Positions 19,420 through 31,053 of a stretch of DNA of 64,000 bases are shown in pieces (the first letter of the stretch is position 1; the number at the start of each line of letters is the position of its first letter). Below the pieces are notes generated by a model. That model saw only the letters and a list, made by a program, of their open reading frames with translations, did no database searches and had not been told where the DNA came from. The position numbers and the translations under genes were made by a program. This DNA comes from Amaurobius ferox (lineage: Eukaryota > Arthropoda > Arachnida > Araneae > Amaurobiidae), in assembly GCA_951213105.1 (NCBI GenBank), contig OX578146.1, positions 54,645,069-54,709,068 on the forward strand, in the 5' to 3' direction.

Positions 19420-19880
19420 AGACGAATATCATTAAAATTAATCCTAAAAATGTTATAAACACTTTACCAGCATTTAAATGCATCTCCTCAAACACTGTCT
19501 AATTAGCATATATCGCGACAGTCAATCGTGATTGACTGTAACATACGATACTTGCATACTACCATCTACATCCGCAGCGATTTCCAGCTACTTAAATTCA
19601 AATACGCTTTCGAAAAATGAAAATTTGCATTGCGTGCTTAACTTTTGGAGATCAGTGTAAAAGAAAAACAAAGCATGAGAGTGAAGTACTTTTTATGTTA
19701 CTCAGCACTACCTGTAATATTAATAATTGCAGCGATGTCTCCTTAAATTCTACTTTTGCATTGGAGCTTAGGGGAGGATACTGAGGCACTACTTCCTATT
19801 AGAAATTAAATATTTGAAAATCTTTAATTTTTATTTATATGAGATTTGTATTATTTGGGAAATATCTTCAAGATTCATCT
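19420..19880. other. AT-rich stretch, no gene seen
   Basis: Apart from a short inverted match (GACAGTCAATCGTG / TGATTGACTGT) near 19,520, nothing is recognisable. Confidence 0.5.
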
Positions 19881-19883
19881 GTG

Positions 19884-20156
19884 AGGGTGGGACAGGTCAG
19901 TGATTAGAGCATTTGGGCGATCCGAGTTCGATTCTCGGCTCTGCCCGAACTGTTTTCTTGTTCACGTGGAGTACCCGTTAAGTATGTGGATCCTTAAGTT
20001 CCTTCGAGAGGTTGGTGGTAGGGGAAGGAGGGTACGGTCCGTGGGTATGTTGCCCACACAGGATTCCGGTCTAAATTGGGCGGATGTGTTCGGCCCGTCC
20101 AAATAGATACCTTACTTTTCGGGTAATTCGGACGATCTGTGTTGGAGAAGAAAAAG
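19884..20156 (+). mobile_element. tRNA-derived SINE, full length, diverged
   Basis: The head is tRNA-like, with an A-box-like GGTCAGTGATTAGAG and a B box GAGTTCGATTCTC. The family body follows (GTTGGTGGTAGGGGAAGG, GATTCCGGTCTAAATTGGG) and then the GGACGATCTGTG end. The tail is purine-rich rather than CAA repeats. Confidence 0.75.
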
Positions 20157-20168
20157 AATATTCAATTG

Positions 20169-20643
20169 CCAGCCTGGGAAACAGCAGTAAATCTGAATCC
20201 TCAGCTGCGCTCCCCGGACTGGATCCTGAAAGTTGCTGTTGTGGTGATGGGACAGACCAGTGGTTAACCAGCGGATGTTGCAGTCGGACGACCCTAGTTC
20301 GATTTCCGGCTCTGATAAAATTGTCACCGTGTTCCCTTGAGTACGACCACGTTAAAAATGAGTCGTAAGAGGCTGGTGGTAAGGAAGGGATAGCAGGTAC
20401 GTATCCCTGTGGATGCTGTCACTACTGAGATCCGGTCTATATTGTATTGCACTGTCCTGGACATCCAAACTGATAATCTACACCTTCGGGTAGTAAGTTA
20501 CCTTACACCTTTCTGGTAAGTTGCTCAAGTTCCCAGGATGAGTCGGACGGTCTGGATCTTCAACACCTTTCTGGTAGGTCGGACGGTCTGGGTCTCAAAA
20601 ACAACAGCACCTTCGGGTAGTTCGGACTGTGTGGGTCTAGAAA
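20169..20643 (+). mobile_element. Second SINE insertion with 12-bp target duplication
   Basis: AATATTCAATTG at 20157-20168 is repeated at 20644-20655. Between them lies a 70-bp GC-richer leader, a tRNA-like head (GGACAGACCAGTGGTTAA; B box TAGTTCGATTTCC), the SINE body, and three successive copies of the SINE end (ACACCTTTCTGGTA ... GGTCGGACGGTCTGGG). The repeated end suggests slippage or nested insertion. The insertion abuts the previous SINE. Confidence 0.75.
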
Positions 20644-20693
20644 AATATTCAATTGTGCACAGCTGAGACATGTTCAGTTTTTTATATGGCCAC

Positions 20694-23064
20694 ACCCACA
20701 TTTGTCCACTCCCACTTTTAGCAATCGAATTTTTAGGGAGTTCCAGAAATAGTGCTTTTATTTTGGAATAAAAATTAAAGATGGGAATAAAGTTATAAGC
20801 AGCTGATTTCACTCCAAATAAATTTTTCCCAGGCGCTAAAGTGACCGAAGAAAAATACCGATATTGAAATGTCATTTACATGTGGATTTCGTATAGACAA
20901 TAAATCTCGATTTCAAGATAAATTTCATAATATTTTAATCATAGATTGTAGTCCATGGTTAATTCTTTTTTAATTTAGTCATTTGAATAGCATTTTGTAA
21001 AACCCGAAATGAATATCTTTACTGAATCTCCCGTCAAATTATAATATTACAAGAAATTAAAATTGAAATATTTTTTCGTGAATTCCATACACTCCAATAA
21101 TAATTTAAAATTTTCTTCTATATAATAAATTATTTCAATAAATCGTTAAAATACTACAGTTTTTAAAGCATCCAGTAATCTGCGCCCATCATTAAGGTCG
21201 CAGGATTGAATTACATAAAACAAAATTATCGGTGATTATCATGCGGGTAAACGTTGGTTGCCTGTAATTAGGCCGGGTAAGTTTATCTCATAGTAAATCA
21301 TGAAATTTGGAGGCCGCGGATTAACATTACATTTCCATAGAATGTCTACCAGTTACGAAGCAATAATATAAATAAATGCTATATAACGCAATAAGCATTA
21401 TTTTGAAATGATTTCAAATATATATTTTCATTCAAGGGGACAGTGTTTATTGTAAAGCTGTAGAAAACACAAGAAAGATCAATCATGCATAAAGTACTGA
21501 TTATGAAACACTTTCTCAATGAATTTCAATTTCATTTAAACATCTCTAATATGCGATACATTCAGTGGTGATATATTTTAAATTATCATATTTTATATTT
21601 ACAAACTTAAAACTTCAATGAGAAAAATGAATTTTATTTAAATGACGTCATCGAAATATAAAACTTCTGGCTGGCTCCCTATGTAAAAGCAATGAATGTT
21701 TCATTGATATCCTTTTATTTCAGACTCCAGAGAAAAATGAATTTGTTTGAAAAATATTAAGCAATTCTTATACAACTCATCTTACAATCAGTTGTATACA
21801 TTCTGCATTTATTAAAATTAGGCTTCTTTGAAGAAGTAATCAAAGTTTGGTGATCATTTAAATTAAATAAATTGTAATTGCGTTGGCACAGAGTATACTT
21901 GCACAGAAAATACACCGAAGTAAAGCGGTTTTAGGAGGGATGCAACGCTAAATATAAATTTTAAAGAACTTTAAAAATTAAGATTTTTACACTGGATGTT
22001 GTATTTTATTTTGAAGTGGGTCAAGTGATCTCTTCACATTATATAGGTGTAATTACTATTTGATTTTTATTTAAAAAGCTACCAAATATATTTTGCTGAA
22101 TTTTTTTTGTATATGTTATGGGACAATTTGAAAACGTCTTAAAATTTTCGAAGGACTTTGTGAATTTTATCTTTGCTTCGTTTGAAAAATTAGGTCCAAT
22201 AGGGTTCAATGAATTTCATTTTTTCAATCCGCGTTCAATCTAAAACTATTTGGGTGATACTATTAATTTACATTTCCATATGTCCCACAGACCGTCTCAA
22301 CAACATACTAAAATTCCAATTTGATAAATTAATTTTTACGGTAATTTTCGTGCAAATGGACAGACAGAATGACCAAAGTTATAAACACTTTTCAATTATG
22401 ATGTAAAGTGTTAAAAACGCTCGACCATTTTTTATTCGATTATCGTTCATCATAGAGTAAATTTAGAGCTACCATTCGATAAGGAATTATGTCCTCTACA
22501 AACTCTTTTCTGTAGAATTTGTATAAAAGGCAGTCTTTATACTTAAACTGCACAAACTTTGAAATTTTTTGGCAACACCCATGTTTAACAATATAATCCA
22601 AATCTAGATCAGAATTCAACCTGGGATATATAAGTCATTTGGATGAAAAATTTCCGTGTTATGGGTATGGGATGTTTTGAGGTCCTAATGTTAAATTAGC
22701 TCCGCAGATTTTTACTCATATCTTCTGAAATAATTATCTTAAATATTTTTTGTATTGCCTTACTACTAAAGCACCCAAACGCAATTACTTGATTTTTTTA
22801 TATAGTTTTTTGTATATAAAAAAATGGAATACGAAATTGATATTCGAAAAAAAAATATGAATAGGAACCTAGACCTAGATTCCTTTTAATGGAAATCATT
22901 GCACAGAGACCATTTATGTGAGTATATAAAATTTTAGCTGTTTCATCCCTGTAGTTTTTTGTTATTCTTAAATATTCGTCATTACGATTTTTAGAGGACA
23001 TATATTAGTTGAAAAAAAACGATCAATTAAAAAAGTTATATTAATTTTAAGTTCATATTTTCAG
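20694..23064. repeat. 2.4-kb dispersed repeat, copy B
   Basis: This copy is collinear with 12,649-15,100 and is slightly shorter, lacking copy A's 100-bp TCGTCC-rich segment. It has no gene. Its right edge abuts another repeat block (23,065-23,605). Confidence 0.75.
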
Positions 23065-23156
23065 TTTTAGGTGAATAGGCGTGAATACGTAATGCATGGC
23101 ATATATGTTGTCAAAACGGAAGTAACCATGGTTATTATTCAGGCAGAAATAGCTGT

Positions 23157-23444
23157 TGTTGTTGAAACCCAGACCGTCTGACCTACCAGGAAGGTGTAAG
23201 GTAACTGTTTGGACGGTCGGGAAGTGCCACCCAGTTTAGACCGGAATCCAGTGGGGGAGGCATCCACAAGGATCGTACCCTCCTTCCCCTACCACCAACC
23301 TCTCGGAATGACTTACGGACCCACATGTTTAACGTGATCGTACTCCGCGTGAACACGGCGGCAGTTTTGGCAGCGGCTGGAATCGAACCCGGGCCTACCG
23401 AGTGCAACTCCAGCGCGCTAACCACAGGGCTACCGCGCCCGGCT
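23157..23444 (-). mobile_element. Full-length tRNA-derived SINE with 11-bp target duplication
   Basis: GAAATAGCTGT flanks it exactly (23146-23156 and 23445-23455). On the minus strand it starts GCCGGGCGCGGTAGCCC, has an A box (GTAGCCCTGTGGTTAG), a B box (GGTTCGATTCC), the family body, and a short tail of CAA repeats. It is the best-preserved copy in the window and defines the family. Dating is relative: it inserted after the host repeat had dispersed, because the 18.4-kb copy of that repeat lacks it. Confidence 0.9.
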
Positions 23445-23626
23445 GAAATAGCTGTGTAAAAAGTATTTTCTGCTGTAAATCTGAATATTAGTTTTTTAAG
23501 AGGTACATTTTATGAGGTATTTATAAATGTAACAGGAATGGCGTTTTTATACAAATGCTTTAATTCGTAAACGTCAGAGGTCCACCAATATTTGAAGAGT
23601 TAAGAAAACAATTATATATAACACTT

Positions 23627-24848
23627 CACTCAATAAGTCTCCGCTCTGGCACATATATGGCAACACTGTTGACAAGCCCATATGATTTCTGGATAGTACC
23701 AACATTCAAACGACATGTGTCAAAATTTCATGACATTCTGACAATTAATTTATAGGTTACAGTGGTTTTAGTGACCCCAGTTTTGTAATTTTTAAAACAA
23801 TGGATAAAAAAGAATTTCGTGTGTTGATTAAACATTGTTTTTTGATGGGGGAATAATACTGTCGAAGCCAAACTGTTGAAGTCAAGTTGCTTGATAAGCG
23901 TTATGGAGACTCTGCACCAGAGAAATCAACTATTATTGACTGGTATGCTGAATTTAAACGCAGTCGTACAAACACCGATGATGCTGAACGCTCTGGTCGC
24001 CTAAAATCGGCAGTTGTTCTTGGAAACATAAAAAATGTCCACAAAATAGTTTTGAAAGACCGTAAAGTGAAGTTGCGTGAGATAGCTGACACCTTAAAGA
24101 TATCAGAAGGTAGTGTGTTTACAATTTTACACGAAAATTTGAGCATGCCTAAGTTCCTTTCGAAGTAGGTGCCGCGTTTGATCACACCGGACCAAAAACA
24201 ACAACTCGTCGACGATTCAGAGCGCTGTTTGGAGCTGTTCAAACGAGATAGAATGGATTTCTTGCGTCGGTATGTGACAATGGATGAAACATGCATCCAT
24301 TACTACACACCTGAATTAAAAAGATCATCAGCTGAGTGGACAATAGCCGGTGAAAGTCGTCCCAAAACCCAAAAGTCAGCTGGCAAGGTTATGGCATCCG
24401 TATTTTGGGACGCGCATGGTATTTTGTGCATCGACTATCTTGAGAAAGGTGAAACTCTCAATAGCCAATATTACATGGCATTATTGGATCGATTGAGTGT
24501 AGAAATCAAGAAAAAAACAGCCTCATATGCAAAAGAAAATAGTGCTGTTCCACCAAGACAATGCTCAGTGTCACAAGTCGATGAAAACGATGGTTAAAAT
24601 ATATAAATTACGCTTCGAATTGCTTCCTCACCCACCTTTACTCTACAGATATGGCCCCCCAGCGACTTTTGGCTTTTTGCAGACATCAAAAAGATGCTCC
24701 AGGGAAAGAAATTTGGCTGAAGTGAAGAAGTGATTGCCGAAACTGAGGCCTATTTTGAGAGCAAAGACAAATCGTTCTGCAAAAGAGGCATCGAAGAGTT
24801 AGAGGAGCGTTGGAATGAATGTATCACTCTTGAAGGAGAGTGTGTTGA

Positions 24849-24851
<3 letters not shown>
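23627..24851 (+). mobile_element. mariner-family transposon, 3' end lost
   Basis: The 5' terminal repeat CACTCAATAAGTCTCCGCTC matches the family seen at 45,190. The body matches that copy along its length. The 3' terminal repeat is missing; the element ends in a TA microsatellite at 24,852. Confidence 0.85.
23800..24851 (+). pseudogene. mariner transposase, inactivated
   Basis: ATG 23800 begins MDKKEFRVLIKHC. An extra G in the G-run near 23,850 shifts the frame. A TAG at 24,166-24,168 replaces the Trp codon present in the 45-kb copy, and further shifts follow near 24,545. Recognisable parts are the helix-turn-helix region (STIIDWYAEFKR), the linker (LITPDQKQQ), the first catalytic Asp in VTMDETCIHYY, FWDAHGIL and LEKGE. 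The second Asp region (FHQDNAQCH) is in another frame. This is a typical dead mariner. Confidence 0.88.

Positions 24852-24891
<40 letters not shown>
24852..24891. repeat. (TA)n microsatellite, 40 bp
   Basis: About 20 uninterrupted TA units lie exactly at the broken 3' end of the mariner. Confidence 0.95.
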
Positions 24892-24895
<4 letters not shown>

Positions 24896-25139
24896 AGTAA
24901 AAATTGAAAGATTGGACATGAAATCAGCCAACAGGTAATACATAAAAGGCTTAGGGGGATTGTGACCCCTAGTCCTCGTTTACAAGTCGACTTTTGCACC
25001 AATGGCAACACTCATTACAAATTTTAGCAACTTTTTAAGGAGTTAAATACATCACTTTCTTTGCAGAGCCGCAGTTAAAAATGAATACCACACTGTCTCT
25101 GGAAGATGTGCGTACAAGAGATTGTTTATCACATCCGAT

Positions 25140-25590
25140 TCATTGTTCCCTTTTACTTTGGTCATAAACTTATAGATGGCACCTTTCCAAATCAAACTAA
25201 TGTTGCCAGATTCGTTCTCATTATAAGTACGTCTGAGCTAACAAAGGGATTGCAATTAAGCAAGTACAGATTTTGGAGATCAGGAATTTTTATGCAAGAG
25301 TATATATCGATCCAATGTATTAACCCAAAATTAATTCAGTTTTGTTCTCTCTATTTCCAATCGCCTTTTTAGGGATGCTGGGCATCCAAGCAGCACCCAT
25401 TTACCAGCATCTGGCAGTAGGTGCTTTGGGAATTGACTTAGTAACACTTGATATCGTGATTAATTACTCTACGGTCAAATTATTTTTGAAGTTTCGAGTG
25501 AATGGGCGTGTCTTTGTTAAGCATGGAATGCCCGTTGTCGCACAAATCATGGTTTTAGCCGAGGCAACAAAATCTGCTAAAGGATTGCAT
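25140..25590. repeat. Third copy of the 18.1-kb dispersed repeat
   Basis: It shares CTTATAGATGGCACCTTTC, TTTTTAGGG, GTGATTAATTAC, AATGGGCGTG and GCATGGAATGCCCGTTGTC with 18,090-18,560 in the same order, though diverged. An open frame here (25,342-25,593) has no recognisable protein. Confidence 0.55.
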
Positions 25591-25599
25591 TAAATACTT

Positions 25600-25999
25600 G
25601 ATTCTTTTGTTTTATATACTTGAATTTATGTTTATATATAAATTTCTTTCTAAAATTGAAGAGTTCTAAACTTTATTTTATATGCTTTTATGAATGTTTC
25701 CTAAAACAATGGCTCCATTTAACTTTATTGTGCTTTCATATGTCATGCTTTTCAATTTGTGTGTTAATACAGACAATAAAAAGTAGCATCTTTATAGGGT
25801 TTTTTATTTTAAAGTAACTTGATTTTAAAATAAATTTCAAAGCTTGCTTTTGAAGTTGGCAGCGGACCAGTTAAGTGTTTGACACAGGTAATTGAATCTG
25901 ATTCAAACTCTTAGCCTTTCCGTTGCCAAATTTATATTGGGATACATGATTACTAATTACTATTTTGGTAAAGTGGTATCGCGTCAACTTCAATTTAGG
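25600..25999. other. AT-rich stretch, no gene seen
   Basis: No feature is recognised. Confidence 0.5.
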
Positions 26000-26520
26000 C
26001 ATGGAATTAAAGACACTAATCATAGATAGAAAGATCATTTAATCAAATACAACATTCTATAAGGCGTATAAATATTAAAAGGTCAGAGCGCTTTCGGGCA
26101 TCACCATACCCTTCATCAGTGGATATAAGAAAAATTACCATGGAAACAAGCTTATATATATAGACCAGATCGGCAAACACAATTTGTATAAATAAGCTAC
26201 AGAATAATGATAATTAAAATGTATTATAAACAAGCTATTAAAGAAAATTACAAACATTTACAAAAGTACAATAATAAGTGGTATAAACGGAAGATTTAAA
26301 TTTTAAACAAGTCTTAAATACAAATTTAAAAGAAAGGACAATGGAACATACCCAAATTTCAACCAAGCATAAATTACATTAAAATGCAACGTCACAGATA
26401 ATTGTGTAGAAGTTTGACACGCATAAAACGTAACCGACCACCCAAACCAGAGCTGTAAACCTTTGGTTCAGTCGGGTGGTCTGGGTTTTCAATGCATACA
26501 ACGTTTACATGCAAACATTT

Positions 26521-26560
26521 TATTGCAACGAATTAACTGTCCTTTTAATTCGTTGCAATA
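26521..26560. repeat. Perfect 16-bp hairpin in the centre of the inverted-repeat element
   Basis: TATTGCAACGAATTAA is repeated in inverse after an 8-nt loop (26,545-26,560). Confidence 0.85.
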
Positions 26561-26681
26561 ACCCTCGAAATATTCTTCTTTATGAATCCCTGTTTATTTA
26601 TATGTACGGTGATTCCATTTATAATTTTGATCGTGTGAAAATTTGAAGTTATGCTTGCCGACTCGTTCTCGACTCTAAGCG

Positions 26682-26954
26682 TTGTTGTTGAGACCCAGAC
26701 CGTCTGACCTACCACAAAGGTGTAATTTAACTGTTTGGACGGTCTGGAAGTGCCACCCAATTTAGACCGGAACCCAGTGAGGGAGGCTACCCTCTTTCCC
26801 CTACAACAACCACTCAGAAGGACTTAGGGACCGACATGGTTAACGTGATCGTACTCCGTGTGAACACGGCGACAGTTTTGTCATTGGCGGGTATCTAACT
26901 TGGGCTTATCGAGTGCAATTCCCGCACGCAAACCACTGGGCTACTGCGCCCTTT
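26682..26954 (-). mobile_element. Full-length tRNA-derived SINE with 11-bp target duplication
   Basis: GACTCTAAGCG flanks it (26671-26681 and 26955-26965). It is the same family as 23,157-23,444, with a degraded B box (GATACCC instead of GATTCC) and a 3' tail of CAA repeats on the minus strand. It inserted at the inner edge of the right arm of the inverted-repeat element. Confidence 0.88.
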
Positions 26955-27379
26955 GACTCTAAGCGTATCAAACCTCTACACAGTTATCTGTAACGTTACA
27001 TTTTAATGTAATTTATGCTTTGCTGAATTTTGGGCATTTTTCATTATTCTTTCTATTGTATTTGTATTTAATACTTGTTTAAATTATAAATCTCCCGTTT
27101 ATACCAATTATTACTGTAATTTTGTAATTGTTTAATCTTTAATAGGTCTAATATACCTTTTAATTATCATTATACTGTAGCTGATTTATGCAAATTTTAT
27201 CTGCCTAACAGTTCTATATATAAGCTTGTTTTCACGGTATTTTTTCATATAGCCACTGATGAAGTGTATGGTGATGCCCGGACGAGCTCTGGCCTTTTAA
27301 TATTTTCACGCCTTATAGAATATTTTTATTTGATTAAATAATCTTTTTATCTATGATTTCTGTCTTCAATTTTATGCGT

Positions 27380-28565
27380 ACTATTTTAGTGTTCATAACA
27401 AAATCTCATCTGCAGTTTTCTCAAGTAGGTGTTAGTTTAGAAACTATCAGTGTTTCCGCACGAAGAAAATATTAATAAAATTTAAATTAAAAAAAAAAAC
27501 TATTTTTCTAATAGTGAAAATTACTAATTATTCTACAGAATTATGGTTTGTTTCATATTGAATGAGATATAGTGCGAGTGAATTATAATATTCTAGAAAA
27601 TGTACCCAGAGTTGCCAGGGAGTTTCAGAGTTTTTATATAAAATGACAAACTAAATAAATTTTACACGTAAAAATAACACTTTAAATTGCATGTCACTAT
27701 TTAAATTTAAATTTTGACACTTTCAGTACAATTAGAGCAATTTTTATATTGGTCAACGCAAAATAATTAGCATCTAGTTAAAAAATGATACAAATAAAGA
27801 TACCACCATACTCCAAATCTCTTAATCTCGGAATGAATCAACAGAATGAGTCTCATCCAGAAAAGGGGACCTTATAAACTTCGCTCAACATGCGATAAAG
27901 TTTGAATATGTTCACATGTGTTCATTTAAAACAATTTAAAAAATTAAAATTATTAACAGAAGTGAAAAAAAATATTTTTGTTAAAATGCTAATATACTAT
28001 ATAGGGTCGTTTTAGCTAAATTATAGAATTCTGTTAATCTTTGTTTTTTGGATGTGACGATATATACTTGTATATCAAATCGCATAAATTATGCAAATTT
28101 CGATGAATTTACAAATATATATGAAGGAAATTTTTCACGCAGCCGGTTCCAGCATTGTTGGAATGAACATTATTTGATGGAAACTATGGATTTATGTAAA
28201 TATCGGCCAGATTCGAATAAAACAAAAAATAACTAAAAAACTTATTCAAAATTTAAAAAAAATACTCTAAGCTGCACCTGTGCGCGTTTAGAACTATTTG
28301 TGTATCAAATTTCATGATCGTACAATGCTTAGATTACGCCCCCCCCCTTCCACACACGCACATTTAGGCATATTCCTTTATTATGTAAGCTTGAAAAATA
28401 TTATTTCTTCTGACCAATTAAGGTAAATCAGATAGAATGGCACATTTAGGTAAATAAAATAGGGTAGTAAAATTAGGAAACTCAAATAGAGTAGCAAACT
28501 AAGGAATTTTTAGATAACCCGTTAGTAGGAGCATGGTAAACTAGCATATTATAAAAAAGTCGCCT
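27380..28565. other. AT-rich stretch, no gene seen
   Basis: The only marks are a run of nine C near 28,340 and an AATTTCATGATCGTAC end-like motif near 28,305, which resembles repeat ends elsewhere in the window (62,450). Confidence 0.5.
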
Positions 28566-28569
28566 TTTT

Positions 28570-28890
28570 TTACTTCTGCGACCCAAGCCGTGCCCCTTGC
28601 AAGCGAGGGATTAAATGGTAATGCTGCACGGCCGAGAAAAGAGAGATCACGAACACAAGTTCGGAAAACGGGCCACCCCACCCCACCGGAAGGAGAAAAC
28701 CGCCGACTCCACCATGCAAGAGCGCACCGCCCAGAACACCAAGGGGACGGCAGACCAACGCCCCGCCGAGCGAGGCCAACCGCCGCGAGTCCCAGAGAGG
28801 AACACCGACAAAGATGATCGAAACCCGCGCCCGCAAAGGGACCAACCAGGCACCACGCGCCACCGACAGAACGGCGACGCCCACCACCTA
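28570..28890. other. GC-rich island in AT-rich DNA
   Basis: About 320 bp are visibly G/C-rich while both sides are A/T-rich. Open frames exist on both strands (for example 28,615-28,971 plus and 28,570-28,887 minus), but neither resembles a known protein; high GC alone makes stop codons rare. It may be the end or promoter of an unidentified element whose A-rich remainder continues to 29,790 and, beyond the Gypsy insertion, from 41,009. Confidence 0.45.
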
Positions 28891-29790
28891 CAGAATATTT
28901 ATTGTTATCAAAAGAAGGCCGGCCAAGGCGGTTATATCATCACAGGAACTTCTGCAACATTTAGCAGGTAATAGAACATAAATCTTATCAACAATATAAA
29001 TCAAGCAGGTGCAGCTAATATAGTTACAATCAGTAAAATAAAAATTTACCATCAATTATAACAAATCACACGCAGGTGAAGCCTTTCTACACCGCATTTT
29101 ACATACACATATTCCAATAAAATACATGAAAAAAGCCCCAAACAAAATTATACAATCATTTGAAATTCATTTGCAATGATAAAAAAAGGGCGCCCCTTAA
29201 ACATATTACCATAAATTCAATGTCAGACAAGACAGTAAAATACAAAATTAAATATTAAAACCAGTACCACTGCGACCATAAACAGAAGAGGCCGAAACGA
29301 GATTTTCCTCAGTTTTCCCCCATTAAACAAGATAAAAGTAAAGAGGAGCAGGAAAACAGTAAACCATAAAAACAGTACACCTACGATAAGTAAAAGAATC
29401 TTAGATACTGAAACCAAAAACCACAGTAACAAGACCAATAAATCCAGAGAGTATTACGTGAATCCTATACCAGCTACGCTAAAGGACAAAAAGATCCTCA
29501 AAAACTACAACAACGAACAACCGTAAATGGTCATCTAAACAATAAACTAATCAAAAGGCCTAAAATCTTCAAAACAACGCAGCCTCCATACAACTAAACC
29601 AAGAAGTTATAGATATATAATGTAATTATCAAAATAGCAAAACAAACAAACACCTGCCAGTTTCTGCAAATTAAAAGGATACCAATAACGTGTCTCACCC
29701 ACCAAAGAAAATCCAAAGTCAAGAAGCGCCCATACAGGCCAATAAGAGAAAAATAAAATAGATCCAACCGCGAACACATGTTGACAGTAA
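28891..29790. other. A-rich non-coding DNA that received the Gypsy insertion
   Basis: I recognise no gene. Its composition (A-rich plus strand) resumes at 41,013 after the retrotransposon. The last four bases, GTAA, are the target duplication. Confidence 0.5.
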
Positions 29791-31033
29791 TGTCATGTCG
29801 CAATTCTGCGCCATGAGCCTTTTTGTATTTTCGGAAAGAGAAACATCCTTCTCTCCGTTCGTGCCAGTACAGTGTTTTACTAACACTTGTTTCCATTGAA
29901 ATTACATTAAAAAGCGCATTTCGTCGAGAAATCGTTGAATTGTCTGGACTTAGTGTCTGGCCGTGAGCGTGACGTGTTGGCTGTGTAGTCGCTAGGAGAG
30001 CGCGCCGTCCAATCAGGAAGAGGCGCATTTTTGTTGCGAAGGAGAAAACTTTTTGCGTGGGCTCAAGCGCCCCGCTCTTCGCCCGCTTGGAGCTGAAGAT
30101 CCCGTGGAGAGAGGACGCTGGTGAATTTGTCGAAAGACTGAGACAAAGGAAGATTTGGCCGAAATGGCTAAGCTATCAGAAAGGGGCTTTTGGTTAAAGG
30201 AATCCCGCCCTGGTTCATCTGGAGCTGAAGAAGAGGAGCCTGGAACTTTTCATTAATTATCCTGATGCAAATCTATTCTAAATTATATTTTTTCCATTCC
30301 AGGAACTTATCCCATCGACTCTGGAAATTGAGATGAGTAACTAGCGGCTTAGTTTCAATTCGAAGCATTGTATTCGGAAGTTCGGTTTCTAAAGATTTTG
30401 GATTCTCCGAAAATCTCCCTGTGATCTTTTCTGAGGTCCTGCATCAAACCGTGATTACCTGATGCGAATCTGTTGCTCCAAATTAAATAAAATTAAGAGA
30501 TCAGGTAAATTTTCCTTTTACCGGAATCAATGATTCCGAGGCGGCACTGGCATGATGAAATTGAATTCAAATATTAAAATGGCTCATATTAAAATATTTA
30601 AAGAAATTAGAAATGATTTAAGATCATATGTTTATGAATAATTTGATTACTTGAATGCCATATATTTTTACCAGAGCAATTGGTTTCTTGAATATGTCTA
30701 ATATAAGTGAAGCTCTGAAGTTTATTTATTATTTGAAAGTTAAAATACACATATTGAATTCTTCGAAAAATCTAAAATAAATCAATATTTAAGTTGTGTG
30801 AAAAAGAGCCTAATTATTTGTGTCTGTATATTTACTTTACTCACTGTACTTCATTTAGGGTTATTTAATTCCCCTAAACTGGGAACTCCTTTAAATCTTG
30901 AACCTGGTGTTTTTGCTGATACATTTTTGAGAATATTTGTTAAATTATGTCTCCTTGGCCTTTTGAAATTACGATCACGAAATTGTGGGTGGTGGAGTCG
31001 GTAGGTGCTGTTTGTACTGACCCAGCTCCCACA
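29791..31033 (+). repeat. 5' LTR of the Gypsy element
   Basis: It is 1,243 bp, TG...CA bounded. The first 300 bp are relatively GC-rich, the rest AT-rich. The open frame on the opposite strand within it is a shadow. Confidence 0.95.
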
Positions 31034-31035
31034 AA

Positions 31036-31053
31036 TTGGTGCCGTATCCCTTT
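31036..31053 (+). promoter_or_regulatory. Primer-binding site
   Basis: TTGGTGCCGTATCCC starts two bases after the 5' LTR. The TGG followed by GTGCC is as expected for the complement of a tRNA 3' end. I cannot name the tRNA. Confidence 0.7.

Larger units (their letters stand above)
26000..27376. mobile_element. 1.4-kb inverted-repeat element, possibly Penelope-like
   Basis: The left arm (26,000-26,422) and right arm (26,963-27,376) are inverse copies of each other over more than 400 bp with scattered differences. They flank about 540 bp, of which 273 bp is a later SINE. Each arm carries a CTGATGA - stem - GAAA type motif (minus strand 26,083-26,123; plus strand 27,252-27,293) resembling a hammerhead core, a feature reported for the pseudo-LTRs of Penelope-like elements. 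There is no reverse transcriptase in the centre. It may instead be a fold-back element. Confidence 0.6.

Noticed and set aside
19884..23444. tRNA genes (A and B boxes at several places)
   Set aside because: Each is the head of a SINE: no cloverleaf beyond the boxes and the family body follows directly.
28570..28971. Open frames on both strands in the GC-rich island as host genes
   Set aside because: High GC lowers stop frequency, all frames are open, and none shows a recognisable domain.
29594..30028. 144-codon minus-strand frame over the 5' LTR (also seen at 39,665-40,003)
   Set aside because: It is simply repeated with the LTR and spans the LTR boundary; no protein family.
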